Shown one piece after another: positions 14,111 to 21,125 of a DNA stretch of 21,125 nt. The DNA is taken from positions 1 to 21,125 of the forward strand of contig CALKVC010000160.1 of assembly GCA_937996595.1 (NCBI GenBank), written 5' to 3'. The translations under genes were made by a program, and so were the position numbers. The notes below the pieces were generated by a model, which did no database searches, was not told the origin of the DNA, and saw nothing but the letters and a program-made list of their open reading frames with translations. Source of the DNA: an uncultured Chitinophagaceae bacterium. GTDB lineage: Bacteria > Bacteroidota > Bacteroidia > Chitinophagales > Chitinophagaceae. The number at the start of each line of letters is the position of its first letter. The first letter of the stretch is position 1.

Positions 14111-16612
14111 ATGAAACTGCTTTTAACCATTTTTTGCCTGGTATTTGCTCCCTGTGTTTTTGCACAAAACAAAACAGCCACTGTTAACGGTCGTATAATA
14201 GATGAAAATGAAAATGCCATCACCGGGGTAACAATTACCATACTGGGAAAAAAAACCGGTATTTTATCCGGCGACAGCGGAACATTCAGCATAAAAGTGG
14301 CAGCAGAACGGTCTTTTGCACTAACATTCACGCATACCGGCTACCTGCCCGTGCAAAAAAATTTTTACCTCAGTCCGGGAGAAACCGAATTCGTCAGTAT
14401 ACGGCTTACGCGGACCGGTAAAACACTGGAAACTGTCATTATCACAGATGAAAGGGAAAGAAGGGAAAACAGCCTGGTTAAAGTGAATCCCAAAGTGGCG
14501 CTGTTGCTGCCCAGCACAACCGGCGGTGTGGAAGGCCTTATTAAAACACTGGTTGGAAGCAACAACGAACTTTCTTCCCAATATAATGTAAGGGGCGGCA
14601 GTTATGACGAAAACATCGTTTACATCAATGATTTTGAAATAACCCGTCCTTACCTGGTTAGCAGCGGCCAGCAGGAAGGATTAAGTTTTATCAATCCGGA
14701 ACTTACCAGAAATGTGAGTTTTTTCACAGGTGGTTTCCAGGCAAAATATGGCGACAAGATGAGCAGTGTGCTGGATATACAATATAAAAAGCCGGCTTCA
14801 TTTGCAGGCAGTGTATATATCAGTTTACTGGAACAAGGCTTAAACCTGGAAGGGACCGCAAAGAAAGGAGCCATCACGTATATTGCCGGTATACGCAATA
14901 AAAGCAACCGTAACCTCTTAAGTAACCAGCCTGTACAGGGTTCATACATACCTTCGGCATCAGATTTACAGGCGTATATAACGTATAAGCTTAGTTCAAA
15001 AATACAACTCGAACTGCTGGGTATCTTCAGTGAATCAAGGTTCAGTTATTTTCCCGAAACAGTAAAGAAAACAAGCTCTGTCTTTTCGCCTCTGTTCAGT
15101 TCAAACCTGGGGCTTGATATTTTCTTTGAAGGGCAGGAAAAAGACAAGTATCGTACCGGGATGGCTGGTGCCACACTGGTACATACGCCAAACAAGAACC
15201 TGAAACTGAAATGGATGCTAAGCCACTTTACTGATAATGAAAAGGAGAACTTTGATATTGGCGGCACTTATCTTTTCGGTGACAGGGATTTTGATAATAC
15301 CAGCAGTACTTTCGGAGAAATTGTAAACCCGCTGGGTGCTGGTTATTACCAGAACTATGCCCGCAACGAACTCAATATCGGCATCTGGAACTTCAACCAT
15401 AAAGGAAGCCTCGACAAAGGCCGGCATTTCATCCAATGGGGTAACAGTATAGAACAGACGAAGATTAAGGATAAACTTAAACAATGGGAATACCAGGATT
15501 CTGCCGGTTATTCGCTTCCGCACAACCAGCCAAACCTGCTGTTATATAATTCTCAAAACAGCGAAGCAGACCTCACTATCATGAAATACAGCGGCTATAT
15601 CCAGGATAATATACATTTCAATAAAGCCCGTCACGACATAACCATACAAGGTGGCATCAGGTACAATTACAACAGCCTGAACAAGGAACTGCTGATAAGC
15701 CCGCGGGTACAGGCAAGCTGGAAACCAACATGGAAAAAAGATTTCGTATTTAAAGCGGCTGCAGGCATTTATAACCAACCACCCTTTTACAGGGAATTAA
15801 GAAAGCAGGATGGCTCTTTGAATACAGCCATTCTTTCACAAAAGAGCATGCAGGTGGTGGGCGGTATGGATTATAATTTCAGCGGGTTTGGCGGAAGGCC
15901 TTTCAGGTTTACGGCAGAAGCTTATTACAAATCGATGAAAGATATTGTTCCTTACGACATAGATAATGTGAAGATAAGATACATGGGTGCCAACAATGCG
16001 AAAGCTTATGCAACCGGTATTGAATTCAGGTTGTTTGGCGAACTGGTAAAAGACGCAGAAAGCTGGTTAAGCATATCTTTCATGCGTAGCCGCGAAAACC
16101 TTGATGATGATTATTATTACCTGTATAAGAATGCAGCCGGCGAAATAATTACGGCTAACACCCCCGATAAGGTAGTGGCAGATAGCGTAAGAAATGAAGT
16201 GGGCTGGTTAAGAAGGCCAACAGACAGGTTAATCACAGTAGGCCTTTACCTGGAAGACTATCTTACAACCAATAAGAATTTCAAGGTTCACCTGAACCTG
16301 TTATACGGCAGCAACATGCCTTTCAATATACCTAACAGTGTACGATACCGGAACGGGCTTATCATAGATCCGTACATCAGGGTTGATATGGGTTTCAGCG
16401 CATTACTGCTGAATGAAAAAACACTGAGGAGAAGCCATAGCCCCTTCCGGTCATTTGATAATATATGGGCAAGCCTTGAAATATTCAACCTCATCAACAG
16501 GCCAAACACCATCTCTTACCAGCTAATAAAGGATTTTTCAAATGCAGTGTATGCTATACCTAACCGGCTTACACCAAGATTACTGAATGTAAAACTGCTG
16601 GCAAGATTTTAA
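14111..16612 (+). CDS. TonB-dependent outer-membrane receptor with carboxypeptidase-regulatory-like domain
   Basis: 833 residues. Signal peptide 1-19 (ends VFAQ). Residues ~23-100 are a CarboxypepD_reg-like beta-sandwich (TVNGRIIDENENAITGVTI, GTFSIKV, FTHTGYLP), typical of Bacteroidota receptors. The plug domain spans ~125-226 (NVRGGSYDENIVYINDFEI, FFTGGFQAKYGDKMSSVLDI). The rest is the beta-barrel, with alternating aromatic strands and a C-terminal phenylalanine (LLARF). It imports an unknown ligand through the outer membrane using TonB/ExbBD energy. No SusD-like lipoprotein follows, so it is not a classical SusCD glycan pair, and it lacks other substrate clues. It begins 41 bases after rpe. 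No strong terminator follows; only a weak hairpin at 16628-16645. Confidence 0.93.
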   Translation: MKLLLTIFCLVFAPCVFAQNKTATVNGRIIDENENAITGVTITILGKKTGILSGDSGTFSIKVAAERSFALTFTHTGYLPVQKNFYLSPGETEFVSIRLTRTGKTLETVIITDERERRENSLVKVNPKVALLLPSTTGGVEGLIKTLVGSNNELSSQYNVRGGSYDENIVYINDFEITRPYLVSSGQQEGLSFINPELTRNVSFFTGGFQAKYGDKMSSVLDIQYKKPASFAGSVYISLLEQGLNLEGTAKKGAITYIAGIRNKSNRNLLSNQPVQGSYIPSASDLQAYITYKLSSKIQLELLGIFSESRFSYFPETVKKTSSVFSPLFSSNLGLDIFFEGQEKDKYRTGMAGATLVHTPNKNLKLKWMLSHFTDNEKENFDIGGTYLFGDRDFDNTSSTFGEIVNPLGAGYYQNYARNELNIGIWNFNHKGSLDKGRHFIQWGNSIEQTKIKDKLKQWEYQDSAGYSLPHNQPNLLLYNSQNSEADLTIMKYSGYIQDNIHFNKARHDITIQGGIRYNYNSLNKELLISPRVQASWKPTWKKDFVFKAAAGIYNQPPFYRELRKQDGSLNTAILSQKSMQVVGGMDYNFSGFGGRPFRFTAEAYYKSMKDIVPYDIDNVKIRYMGANNAKAYATGIEFRLFGELVKDAESWLSISFMRSRENLDDDYYYLYKNAAGEIITANTPDKVVADSVRNEVGWLRRPTDRLITVGLYLEDYLTTNKNFKVHLNLLYGSNMPFNIPNSVRYRNGLIIDPYIRVDMGFSALLLNEKTLRRSHSPFRSFDNIWASLEIFNLINRPNTISYQLIKDFSNAVYAIPNRLTPRLLNVKLLARF

Positions 16613-16928
16613 TTTCAGAAGTTAAAAACTGGCTTGCTTACCAGTGACTTTATTTGATGATTACCTGTTATTTATTATAGAATTAGAAATTCTTTTACAG
16701 GATTAGTACCGGAAAGGCTTTCATATCCATTATGTTAATGTTTTCATTACCAGCTATTTTTAACTTTTCCACGAAATAACTTCTAATGTGTATAATTAAA
16801 TTCGTGTTATAACCGTTTGTATTAATAATATTGGATAGAGATAGCTCAATAAGTACAATTAACAATTTTTATTTACCCAAGCCTGCTTTTTTTTGAAAAA
16901 TGAAAAAAGCATTAAAAATTGATCAGCA
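16613..16928. other. Intergenic region and phoH leader
   Basis: 316 AT-rich bases without a credible large gene. Small structures seen: ACTGG/CCAGT hairpin (16628-16645) with no proper T-run; nested inverted repeats CCTGT/ACAGG (16664-16701) and AGAATT/AATTCT (16679-16693); CACGAA/TTCGTG arms (16770-16775 and 16801-16806); and a hairpin with a ten-codon ORF just before phoH (listed separately). I saw no confident TAnnTTTG box and no tRNA or known riboswitch. Confidence 0.5.
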
Positions 16929-16932
16929 TTGA
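16884..16932 (+). promoter_or_regulatory. Candidate phoH leader: hairpin plus ten-codon ORF overlapping the TTG start
   Basis: TGCTTTTTT (16884-16892) and AAAAAAGCA (16903-16911) can form a 9-bp stem. Its loop contains the ATG (16900-16902) of a ten-codon ORF, MKKALKIDQH, whose TGA (16930-16932) overlaps the TTG start of phoH (16929-16931) in the form TTGA. This is the geometry of translational coupling, but a short AT-rich ORF of this size can arise by chance, and the stem is weak. Confidence 0.3.
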
Positions 16933-17909
16933 CAGACACTATCATTAACCTCGAAACCGTAAACCCTATCGAATTCTTTGGAGTCAACAATGGTAAGCTT
17001 GACATTCTGAAAAAGAAATTCCCACTTTTAAAAATCCTAAGCCGCGGCACACAAATAAAATTGAGTGGAGCCCCGGAACAAATTGAGGAAGCCAAAGAAA
17101 AAATTGACCTGCTTGTACAATACCTGGAACGCAACGGTCATATGAGTGAAAATTATTTCGACCAGATCCTGGGTGGCGATGATGAAAAAGTAGTTGACAA
17201 TTTCATGGACAGGAACCCCAATGATGTACTGGTTTTCGGACCCAACGGCAAAACAGTAAGGGCCCGTACTGCTAACCAGAAAATGATGGTAAATGCCTGC
17301 GACAAAAATGACATCGTTTTTGCCATCGGGCCCGCTGGTACCGGTAAAACCTATACAGCAGTTGCCCTGGCAGTACGTGCCCTGAAAAATAAGCTTGTTA
17401 AAAAGATCATCCTCACCAGGCCCGCCGTTGAAGCAGGTGAAAGTTTAGGCTTCCTGCCCGGTGACCTGAAAGAAAAGATAGATCCTTATCTGCGGCCATT
17501 ATATGATGCCCTGGATGATATGATACCGGCAGATAAACTGGGCTATTACATGAGCACCCGCACCATTGAAATTGCTCCGCTGGCATATATGCGGGGTCGT
17601 ACACTCGACAATGCATTCATCATTCTGGACGAAGCCCAGAACACAAATGACCTGCAGATAAAGATGTTCCTTACAAGGATTGGGCCGAACGCAAAAGCAA
17701 TCATAACAGGCGACCCAACCCAGATAGACCTTCCGAAAAACCAGCAAAGCGGGCTTTTTAAAGCCACCAAAATATTGAAGAATATTGAAGGCATCGCCCA
17801 TATTGAACTGGATGAGGAAGACGTAGTGCGCCACAAACTCGTTAAAGCCATCATCAAGGCTTACAACAAGGATGACGAGAAGCACATGCATGATGCTTCA
17901 AAAAAATAA
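16929..17909 (+). CDS. PhoH-family ATPase (PhoH-like protein)
   Basis: 326 residues. The N-terminal ~70 residues (ETVNPIEFFGVNNGKLD, then a KH-like segment to ~66) precede the P-loop domain: Walker A GPAGTGKT (134-141), RPAVEAGESLGFLPGDL (164-180), the RTLDNAFIILDEAQN Walker B region (224-238), and GDPTQIDLP (261-269). PhoH proteins are cytoplasmic P-loop ATPases related to superfamily I helicases and are linked to RNA metabolism; the cellular role in this group is not settled. The start is TTG at 16929. An in-frame TGA lies at 16920-16922 and the next ATG is codon 72, inside conserved sequence, so TTG is required. The next gene starts 7 bases after the stop. Confidence 0.93.
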   Translation: MTDTIINLETVNPIEFFGVNNGKLDILKKKFPLLKILSRGTQIKLSGAPEQIEEAKEKIDLLVQYLERNGHMSENYFDQILGGDDEKVVDNFMDRNPNDVLVFGPNGKTVRARTANQKMMVNACDKNDIVFAIGPAGTGKTYTAVALAVRALKNKLVKKIILTRPAVEAGESLGFLPGDLKEKIDPYLRPLYDALDDMIPADKLGYYMSTRTIEIAPLAYMRGRTLDNAFIILDEAQNTNDLQIKMFLTRIGPNAKAIITGDPTQIDLPKNQQSGLFKATKILKNIEGIAHIELDEEDVVRHKLVKAIIKAYNKDDEKHMHDASKK

Positions 17910-17916
17910 TAACACG

Positions 17917-18612
17917 TTGAAAAAACATTTTATTAACCTGGTAAGGTGGCCTGCAGGCTGCCTTATTTTTTTTATACCGGCCTGTAAGGAAAACAACGGT
18001 TACAACAGTTATATTACAACCAGGCAGGATTCGCTTCAGCAACAGGCAATCATAAAAAGTGCTTTGGTAAAGGTTCAACAGCTAAAATCACAAGTAATAA
18101 CCGGCGACCTGGTAACCCGCACCGGCAACGATTTCACCAGCGAAACATTAAGGAACCTCAATCAAAGAAACAATACATTTTCACACTGCGGTATTGCCAG
18201 CATAGAAAACGACAGTTTATTTGTTTACCATGCCCTGGGTGGTGATTTCAATCCCGACCAGAAAATAGTAAGAGACCGGTTTGAAGACTTTGCCGAACCT
18301 TATAATAACAAAGGGATAGCTATTTTCAGGTTTACCTTGCCCAAAAGCACTGCTACCGGTTTTGCACAAAATGCGCGGGAACTATTCAAAAAAGGAATCA
18401 TGTTTGATATGGATTTTAACCTGGAAACTGACGACCGTATGTATTGTGCAGAATTCGTTTACAAATGTTTCATAAAGAATACCGTTTGGAATCAGCCGTT
18501 TAACAGGAGCCGGATAAAACAATTTGAATTCATTGGTGTTGACGACCTGTTTTTGCACCCGCTGTGCAAAATACAGGCACAATTAAAATACAATAAAAAC
18601 ATATTGAAATAA
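17917..18612 (+). CDS. Lipoprotein of the YiiX-like (peptidase C92) papain-fold amidase family
   Basis: 231 residues from a TTG start at 17917. That start puts a normal lipoprotein signal at the N-terminus: MKKHFINL, hydrophobic stretch, lipobox FIPAC with C23. An ATG further upstream (17872) would add 15 residues before the signal and overlap phoH by 38 bases, so it was not chosen. The YiiX-type permuted papain-like core is indicated by GDLVTR (~64-69), the catalytic histidine in FSHCGIA (H90), and the nucleophile in MYCAEFVYKCF (C177); these are the two key motifs of the family by my recognition, not by search. Members hydrolyse amide or ester bonds, possibly in cell-wall peptides or acylated compounds; the substrate is unknown. 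Tight spacing after phoH suggests one transcript. Confidence 0.8.
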   Translation: MKKHFINLVRWPAGCLIFFIPACKENNGYNSYITTRQDSLQQQAIIKSALVKVQQLKSQVITGDLVTRTGNDFTSETLRNLNQRNNTFSHCGIASIENDSLFVYHALGGDFNPDQKIVRDRFEDFAEPYNNKGIAIFRFTLPKSTATGFAQNARELFKKGIMFDMDFNLETDDRMYCAEFVYKCFIKNTVWNQPFNRSRIKQFEFIGVDDLFLHPLCKIQAQLKYNKNILK

Positions 18613-18621
18613 TATATTCTC

Positions 18622-18629
18622 TACTTTTG
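18622..18629 (+). promoter_or_regulatory. -7 promoter element of the Met-rich lipoprotein gene
   Basis: TACTTTTG is a perfect TAnnTTTG, 23 bases before the ATG. The only TTG nearby (18604-18606) is 15 bases upstream, shorter than usual. Confidence 0.65.
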
Positions 18630-18652
18630 AAACTTAAACTAAAAAAACTGTT

Positions 18653-19207
18653 ATGAAAAAAATCTTATTTGCGATTGCATTGGTTACTTCAACAATGTTT
18701 ATCGGTTGTAATTCCGACAAAAGCGGCGACCCGAAAGCAGTATTGACCCAGTTCTTTGATGCGCTTTCTAAAAAAGACATAGAAGCCGCACGAAAGCTTG
18801 CCACTAAAGACAGTAAGTCTATGATAGATATGATGGAAATGGGTATGAACATGAGCAAGGATAACAAGGATACGGATAAATTTGACAAATCTTCCATGGA
18901 ATTCGGCGAAGTGAAAATAGAAGGCGACAAAGCTACCATTCCGGTTAAAGAAAAGAAATCAGGAGAATCCCTCAATTATATACTGAAGAAAGAAGACGGC
19001 TCCTGGAAAGTGGCTTTCGACAAAGCATCCATGATGAGCATGGGAATGGAAAAGATGAATGAGAAAGGAATCAACCCCGCTGACAGCATCGGGAATGCAT
19101 TGGATGAACTGAAAAAAATGGATATGGATTCAATAAAAGAAGGTATGAAAAAAGGTATGGAGATGCTTGACACCATCAAGGCCGAAGCAGAAAAGATGAA
19201 AAAATAA
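18653..19207 (+). CDS. Methionine-rich small lipoprotein (DUF4878-like)
   Basis: 184 residues. Lipobox FIGC with lipidated C19. Residues ~27-125 resemble the NTF2-like/DUF4878 type: DPKAVLTQFFDALSKKDIEAARKL, an insert, then FGEVKIEGDKATIPV and LKKEDGSWKVAFDKAS. By hand count 20 of 184 residues are methionine (about 11%), in clusters at 57-67 (MIDMMEMGMNM) and along the C-terminal helix (~125-184, MMSMGMEKM, KKMDMDS, GMKKGMEML). The C-terminal ~55 residues are likely a lysine- and methionine-rich amphipathic helix. The function is unknown; metal or membrane binding by the methionines is speculation. It has its own -7 element and terminator. The protein from the next gene is distantly similar. 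Confidence 0.85.
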   Translation: MKKILFAIALVTSTMFIGCNSDKSGDPKAVLTQFFDALSKKDIEAARKLATKDSKSMIDMMEMGMNMSKDNKDTDKFDKSSMEFGEVKIEGDKATIPVKEKKSGESLNYILKKEDGSWKVAFDKASMMSMGMEKMNEKGINPADSIGNALDELKKMDMDSIKEGMKKGMEMLDTIKAEAEKMKK

Positions 19208-19227
19208 TCCCACATTATTTATATCAG

Positions 19228-19252
19228 GCACCCTATACAGGGTGCTTTTTTT
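19228..19252 (+). terminator. Rho-independent terminator after the Met-rich lipoprotein
   Basis: Stem GCACCCT (19228-19234), loop ATAC, stem AGGGTGC (19239-19245), then seven T. It separates this lipoprotein gene from the next one. Confidence 0.92.
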
Positions 19253-19274
19253 ATGTCTTTACCCGAAAGATGTT

Positions 19275-19282
19275 TAACTTTA
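19275..19282 (+). promoter_or_regulatory. Candidate -7 element before the 137-residue lipoprotein
   Basis: TAACTTTA differs from TAnnTTTG only in the last base and lies 16 bases before the ATG at 19299, right after a strong terminator. No -33 TTG was found at the usual distance. Confidence 0.35.
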
Positions 19283-19298
19283 TTGCAATAAAATTATC

Positions 19299-19712
19299 AT
19301 GGCAAGAAAATTACTTGCAGGCTTGTTGCTTTTAGCATCACTTTATTCCTGCAACAATGAAAAAAATGAAAAACCTTCAACAGCACTGGATACTGGCCGT
19401 GCATTTATCAGGGCAAGCCTTGATGGAAATTTTGAAGCCGCAGAAAAATTACTGCTCAGGGATTCCCAAAATATCCAGTTGTTTGACTCTTACAAAATGT
19501 ACTATGGCAGGTTGTCTGATGAAAAGAAAAAGAATTACCGGGCTGCATCTTATGAAATAAATAAATACCTAGATGCAGACGATTCAACCACAATCATCAA
19601 TTATTCCAACTCATACATGCATAAACCAATGGAAATAAAAGTGATCAGGCAAAATAAAACATGGCAAATTGATTTCAAATATACCTACTCGGGTAACCTG
19701 CCAATTGACTGA
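19299..19712 (+). CDS. Small lipoprotein, DUF4878-like
   Basis: 137 residues. Signal peptide with lipobox LYSC and lipidated C18. The mature part starts with a short N/E/K linker and then an NTF2-like pattern: ALDTGRAFIRASLDGNFEAAEKLLLRDS, a Tyr/Lys-rich helix (YKMYYGRLSDEKKKNYRAASYEI), and strands ending KVIRQNKTWQIDFKY. The helix NFEAAEKLLLRDS matches DIEAARKLATKDS of the preceding lipoprotein, so the two are probably distant paralogs with very different composition. The stop is 2 bases before the fluC ATG, so the pair is likely co-transcribed and translationally coupled. The function is unknown. Confidence 0.82.
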   Translation: MARKLLAGLLLLASLYSCNNEKNEKPSTALDTGRAFIRASLDGNFEAAEKLLLRDSQNIQLFDSYKMYYGRLSDEKKKNYRAASYEINKYLDADDSTTIINYSNSYMHKPMEIKVIRQNKTWQIDFKYTYSGNLPID

Positions 19713-19714
19713 AT

Positions 19715-20080
19715 ATGATTAAAAACCTCTTACTAGTTGGGCTTGGCGGAGGAATCGGAAGTATGTTACGCTACCTGGCTTGGTATCTGTTCAAATCAAA
19801 CCAGCTCCCGGTTCCTACATTTATCGTAAATATTGCCGGCAGCCTCGTTATCGGTATCGTGATCGGATTGAGTATGAAAGAACCGGCTATTAATGCTAAC
19901 TGGAAACTTTTTCTGGCAACAGGGATATGTGGCGGATTTACCACTTTTTCCGCATTCAGTATTGAGAACCTGCAACTGATGCTTGAGGGAAAATACATGC
20001 AATCGGTACTTTACATTATGTTAAGCATCTTGCTTGGTATCGTTGCAGCATGGGCGGGATTTAAACTGGTATCAACCTGA
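19715..20080 (+). CDS. fluC: Fluoride-specific ion channel FluC (CrcB)
   Basis: 121 residues, four transmembrane helices (about 4-25, 34-53, 64-88, 96-118), the normal size for a dimeric Fluc channel that exports F- from the cytoplasm. Key motifs are present: GGGIGSMLRY (11-20), the pore asparagine in FIVNIAGS (N39), and GICGGFTTFSAFS (70-82), which holds the phenylalanine track and the central sodium site. No fluoride riboswitch could be recognised upstream. It follows the DUF4878-like lipoprotein gene by 2 bases, and ppa starts 82 bases downstream. Confidence 0.95.
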   Translation: MIKNLLLVGLGGGIGSMLRYLAWYLFKSNQLPVPTFIVNIAGSLVIGIVIGLSMKEPAINANWKLFLATGICGGFTTFSAFSIENLQLMLEGKYMQSVLYIMLSILLGIVAAWAGFKLVST

Positions 20081-20162
20081 GATAAGTGAACAAATTAACG
20101 GATATCTTATGACCGGCTAATATTTTTAATACATACAGGAAAATAAAAAAAGATATAACATC

Positions 20163-20711
20163 ATGCATATCCTTCATCCTTGGCATGGCGCCGACAGCGG
20201 GGAATTTACACCGGAAAAAGTAAACGCCCTTATAGAAATCCCCCAGGGAAGCCGATGCAAATACGAAATTGATAAAAAGACAGGATTGCTTAAACTGGAC
20301 AGGGTGATTTATTCCTCATTCCACTACCCGGTAAACTATGGATTCATTCCACAAACACTTGGTGAAGACAATGACCCGCTTGATATCCTGGTAATGTGCA
20401 GCGAAAGCATTGAACCGCTTTGCCTGGTGCAAGCCACTGTTATCGGTAATATGCAAATGATTGATAATGGTGAAAAAGACGATAAGATCATTGCTGTGGC
20501 CACCAACGACCCAACCGTGAACCATATCAAAGATATCCGTGAAATTCCTCCTCATTTTTTCGCCGTATTAAAAAATTATTTTGAACAATATAAAGTACTT
20601 GAAAATAAAGTGGTTGAAATAGATGAATTCCAGGATAAAGCGGCTGCATATCTTGTGATTAAGGAAGCCATTTCATTTTATAAATCGAAGTACCCGAAAA
20701 CGCATGTTTAA
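20163..20711 (+). CDS. ppa: Inorganic pyrophosphatase (family I)
   Basis: 182 residues, the usual size of soluble bacterial family I enzymes. It hydrolyses PPi to two phosphates in the cytoplasm and pulls biosynthetic reactions forward. The signature EDNDPLDILV carries the metal aspartates D69, D71 and D74; D101 and D106 in MIDNGEKDDK match the other metal ligands; K33 (RCKYE), R47 and Y59 (VNYGF) sit in the expected active-site positions. Fluoride is a classical inhibitor of this enzyme, and the fluoride exporter gene lies immediately upstream. The next gene starts 13 bases after the stop. A strong promoter was not recognised in the 82-base gap. Confidence 0.96.
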   Translation: MHILHPWHGADSGEFTPEKVNALIEIPQGSRCKYEIDKKTGLLKLDRVIYSSFHYPVNYGFIPQTLGEDNDPLDILVMCSESIEPLCLVQATVIGNMQMIDNGEKDDKIIAVATNDPTVNHIKDIREIPPHFFAVLKNYFEQYKVLENKVVEIDEFQDKAAAYLVIKEAISFYKSKYPKTHV

Positions 20712-20724
20712 ACCTTATAGAAAT

Positions 20725-21106
20725 ATGGATATACAAACACTGGCAATCCTGCTGCTTATTGGTGTGGCAGCCGGAATGCTGAGCGGACTTGTTGGTGTTG
20801 GCGGCGGAATCATCATTGTACCGGCATTAATTTTATTTATGGGCTTTTCACAAAAAATGGCACAGGGCACTTCTCTTGGCATCCTGCTGTTACCTGTGGG
20901 CCTGCTGGGAGTACTTCAGTACTACAAACAAGGTTTTATAGATATTAAAGTTGTACTGGCCATTTCTTTTGCATTCCTGTTTGGCAGCTATTTTGGAAGC
21001 AAAATAGCCCTCAGGTTACCACAGGATACCGTCAAGAAAATATTTGCGGTATTCATGATGATCATAGCCATAAAACTGCTGTTTTTTGACAAGGCAGCGG
21101 ATAATA
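20725..21106 (+). CDS. TauE/SafE-family membrane permease (3' partial)
   Basis: 127 residues are visible before the adapter sequence. It has about four hydrophobic segments (5-22, 26-42, 50-68, 75-92, and a last one near 105-121), and the family signature GMLSGLVGVGGGIIIVPAL (17-35) near the N-terminus. The TauE/SafE family transports sulfite, sulfonates or other organic anions; the substrate here cannot be told. Full-length members have about 250 residues, but Bacteroidota also carry half-size proteins of about 120 residues, so only a few residues may be missing. No stop codon is seen: the frame runs into adapter, and the last residues (KIGRAS) are artificial. The gene starts 13 bases after ppa, so it is probably in the same transcript. 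Confidence 0.85.
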
Positions 21107-21125
21107 AGATCGGAAGAGCGTCGTG
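21107..21125. other. Illumina TruSeq adapter remnant at the contig end
   Basis: The final 19 bases AGATCGGAAGAGCGTCGTG are identical to the start of the standard Illumina TruSeq adapter (the side that continues TAGGGAAAGAG). They are not genomic and should be trimmed; the genome sequence ends at 21106. Confidence 0.96.

Noticed and set aside
14111..16612. SusC/SusD-type glycan uptake locus
   Set aside because: No SusD-like lipoprotein or glycan-degrading enzyme is adjacent; the receptor is better described as a stand-alone TonB-dependent receptor.
16628..16645. ACTGG/CCAGT hairpin as terminator of the TonB-dependent receptor gene
   Set aside because: The stem is only 5 bp with an 8-base loop and no T-run follows directly.
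17872..17916. Upstream ATG start for the YiiX-like lipoprotein
   Set aside because: It would overlap phoH by 38 bases and put 15 polar residues before the lipoprotein signal; the TTG at 17917 gives a standard signal with lipobox.
19208..19298. Fluoride riboswitch ahead of the lipoprotein-fluC pair
   Set aside because: The region is mostly a terminator and a promoter-like box; the conserved fluoride-aptamer sequence was not seen by eye.
1..21125. CRISPR array, transposase, integrase, phage genes, tRNA or rRNA
   Set aside because: No regularly spaced repeats, mobile-element proteins or structural RNA signatures were seen on either strand.

Overview
The window looks like a chromosomal piece from a Bacteroidota bacterium, probably of the Chitinophagaceae type. 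The evidence is a type IX secretion (T9SS) sorting domain on two large surface proteins, a TonB-dependent receptor with an N-terminal carboxypeptidase-regulatory-like domain, several lipoproteins, promoters of the Bacteroidota form (-7 element TAnnTTTG), genes without Shine-Dalgarno sequences, and several TTG starts. It reads as a draft or metagenomic contig: the last 19 bases are Illumina adapter, and the first ~145 bases differ sharply in composition from what follows.

Layout. (1) 1-6454: two tandem, paralogous, multidomain secreted proteins (Ig-like modules, GEVED domain, proprotein-convertase P-domain, T9SS C-terminal domain). The first is cut by the left edge; each is followed by a strong intrinsic terminator. 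(2) 6557-8668: rpsA (ribosomal protein S1), with a clear -7 promoter element and a symmetric terminator. (3) 8843-10555, minus strand: an uncharacterised 134-residue protein and hmgA (homogentisate 1,2-dioxygenase). (4) 10760-12454: a metallophosphoesterase (plus) facing a secreted PD40 beta-propeller protein (minus). (5) 12557-16612, plus: TPR lipoprotein, rpe, TonB-dependent receptor without a SusD partner. (6) 16929-18612: a PhoH-family ATPase followed seven bases later by a lipoprotein of the YiiX-like papain-fold amidase family. (7) 18653-20080: two distantly related small lipoproteins and the fluoride channel gene fluC. (8) 20163-21106: inorganic pyrophosphatase and a TauE/SafE-type permease cut by the right edge.

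How the genes relate. Most of the window is housekeeping (rpsA, rpe, ppa, phoH) mixed with cell-envelope genes; I see no phage, transposon, CRISPR array, tRNA or rRNA. The tandem T9SS proteins are the most distinctive part. fluC lies directly upstream of ppa, which is sensible because pyrophosphatase is a classical fluoride target. I did not find a convincing new multi-gene system. The observations most worth a second look are the possible chimeric joint near base 145, the adapter at the right end, the tandem adhesin pair, a phoH leader with a hairpin and a ten-codon ORF overlapping a TTG start, paired 11-bp palindromes downstream of rpsA, and two genes whose -7-like boxes lie exactly 7 nt before ATG.
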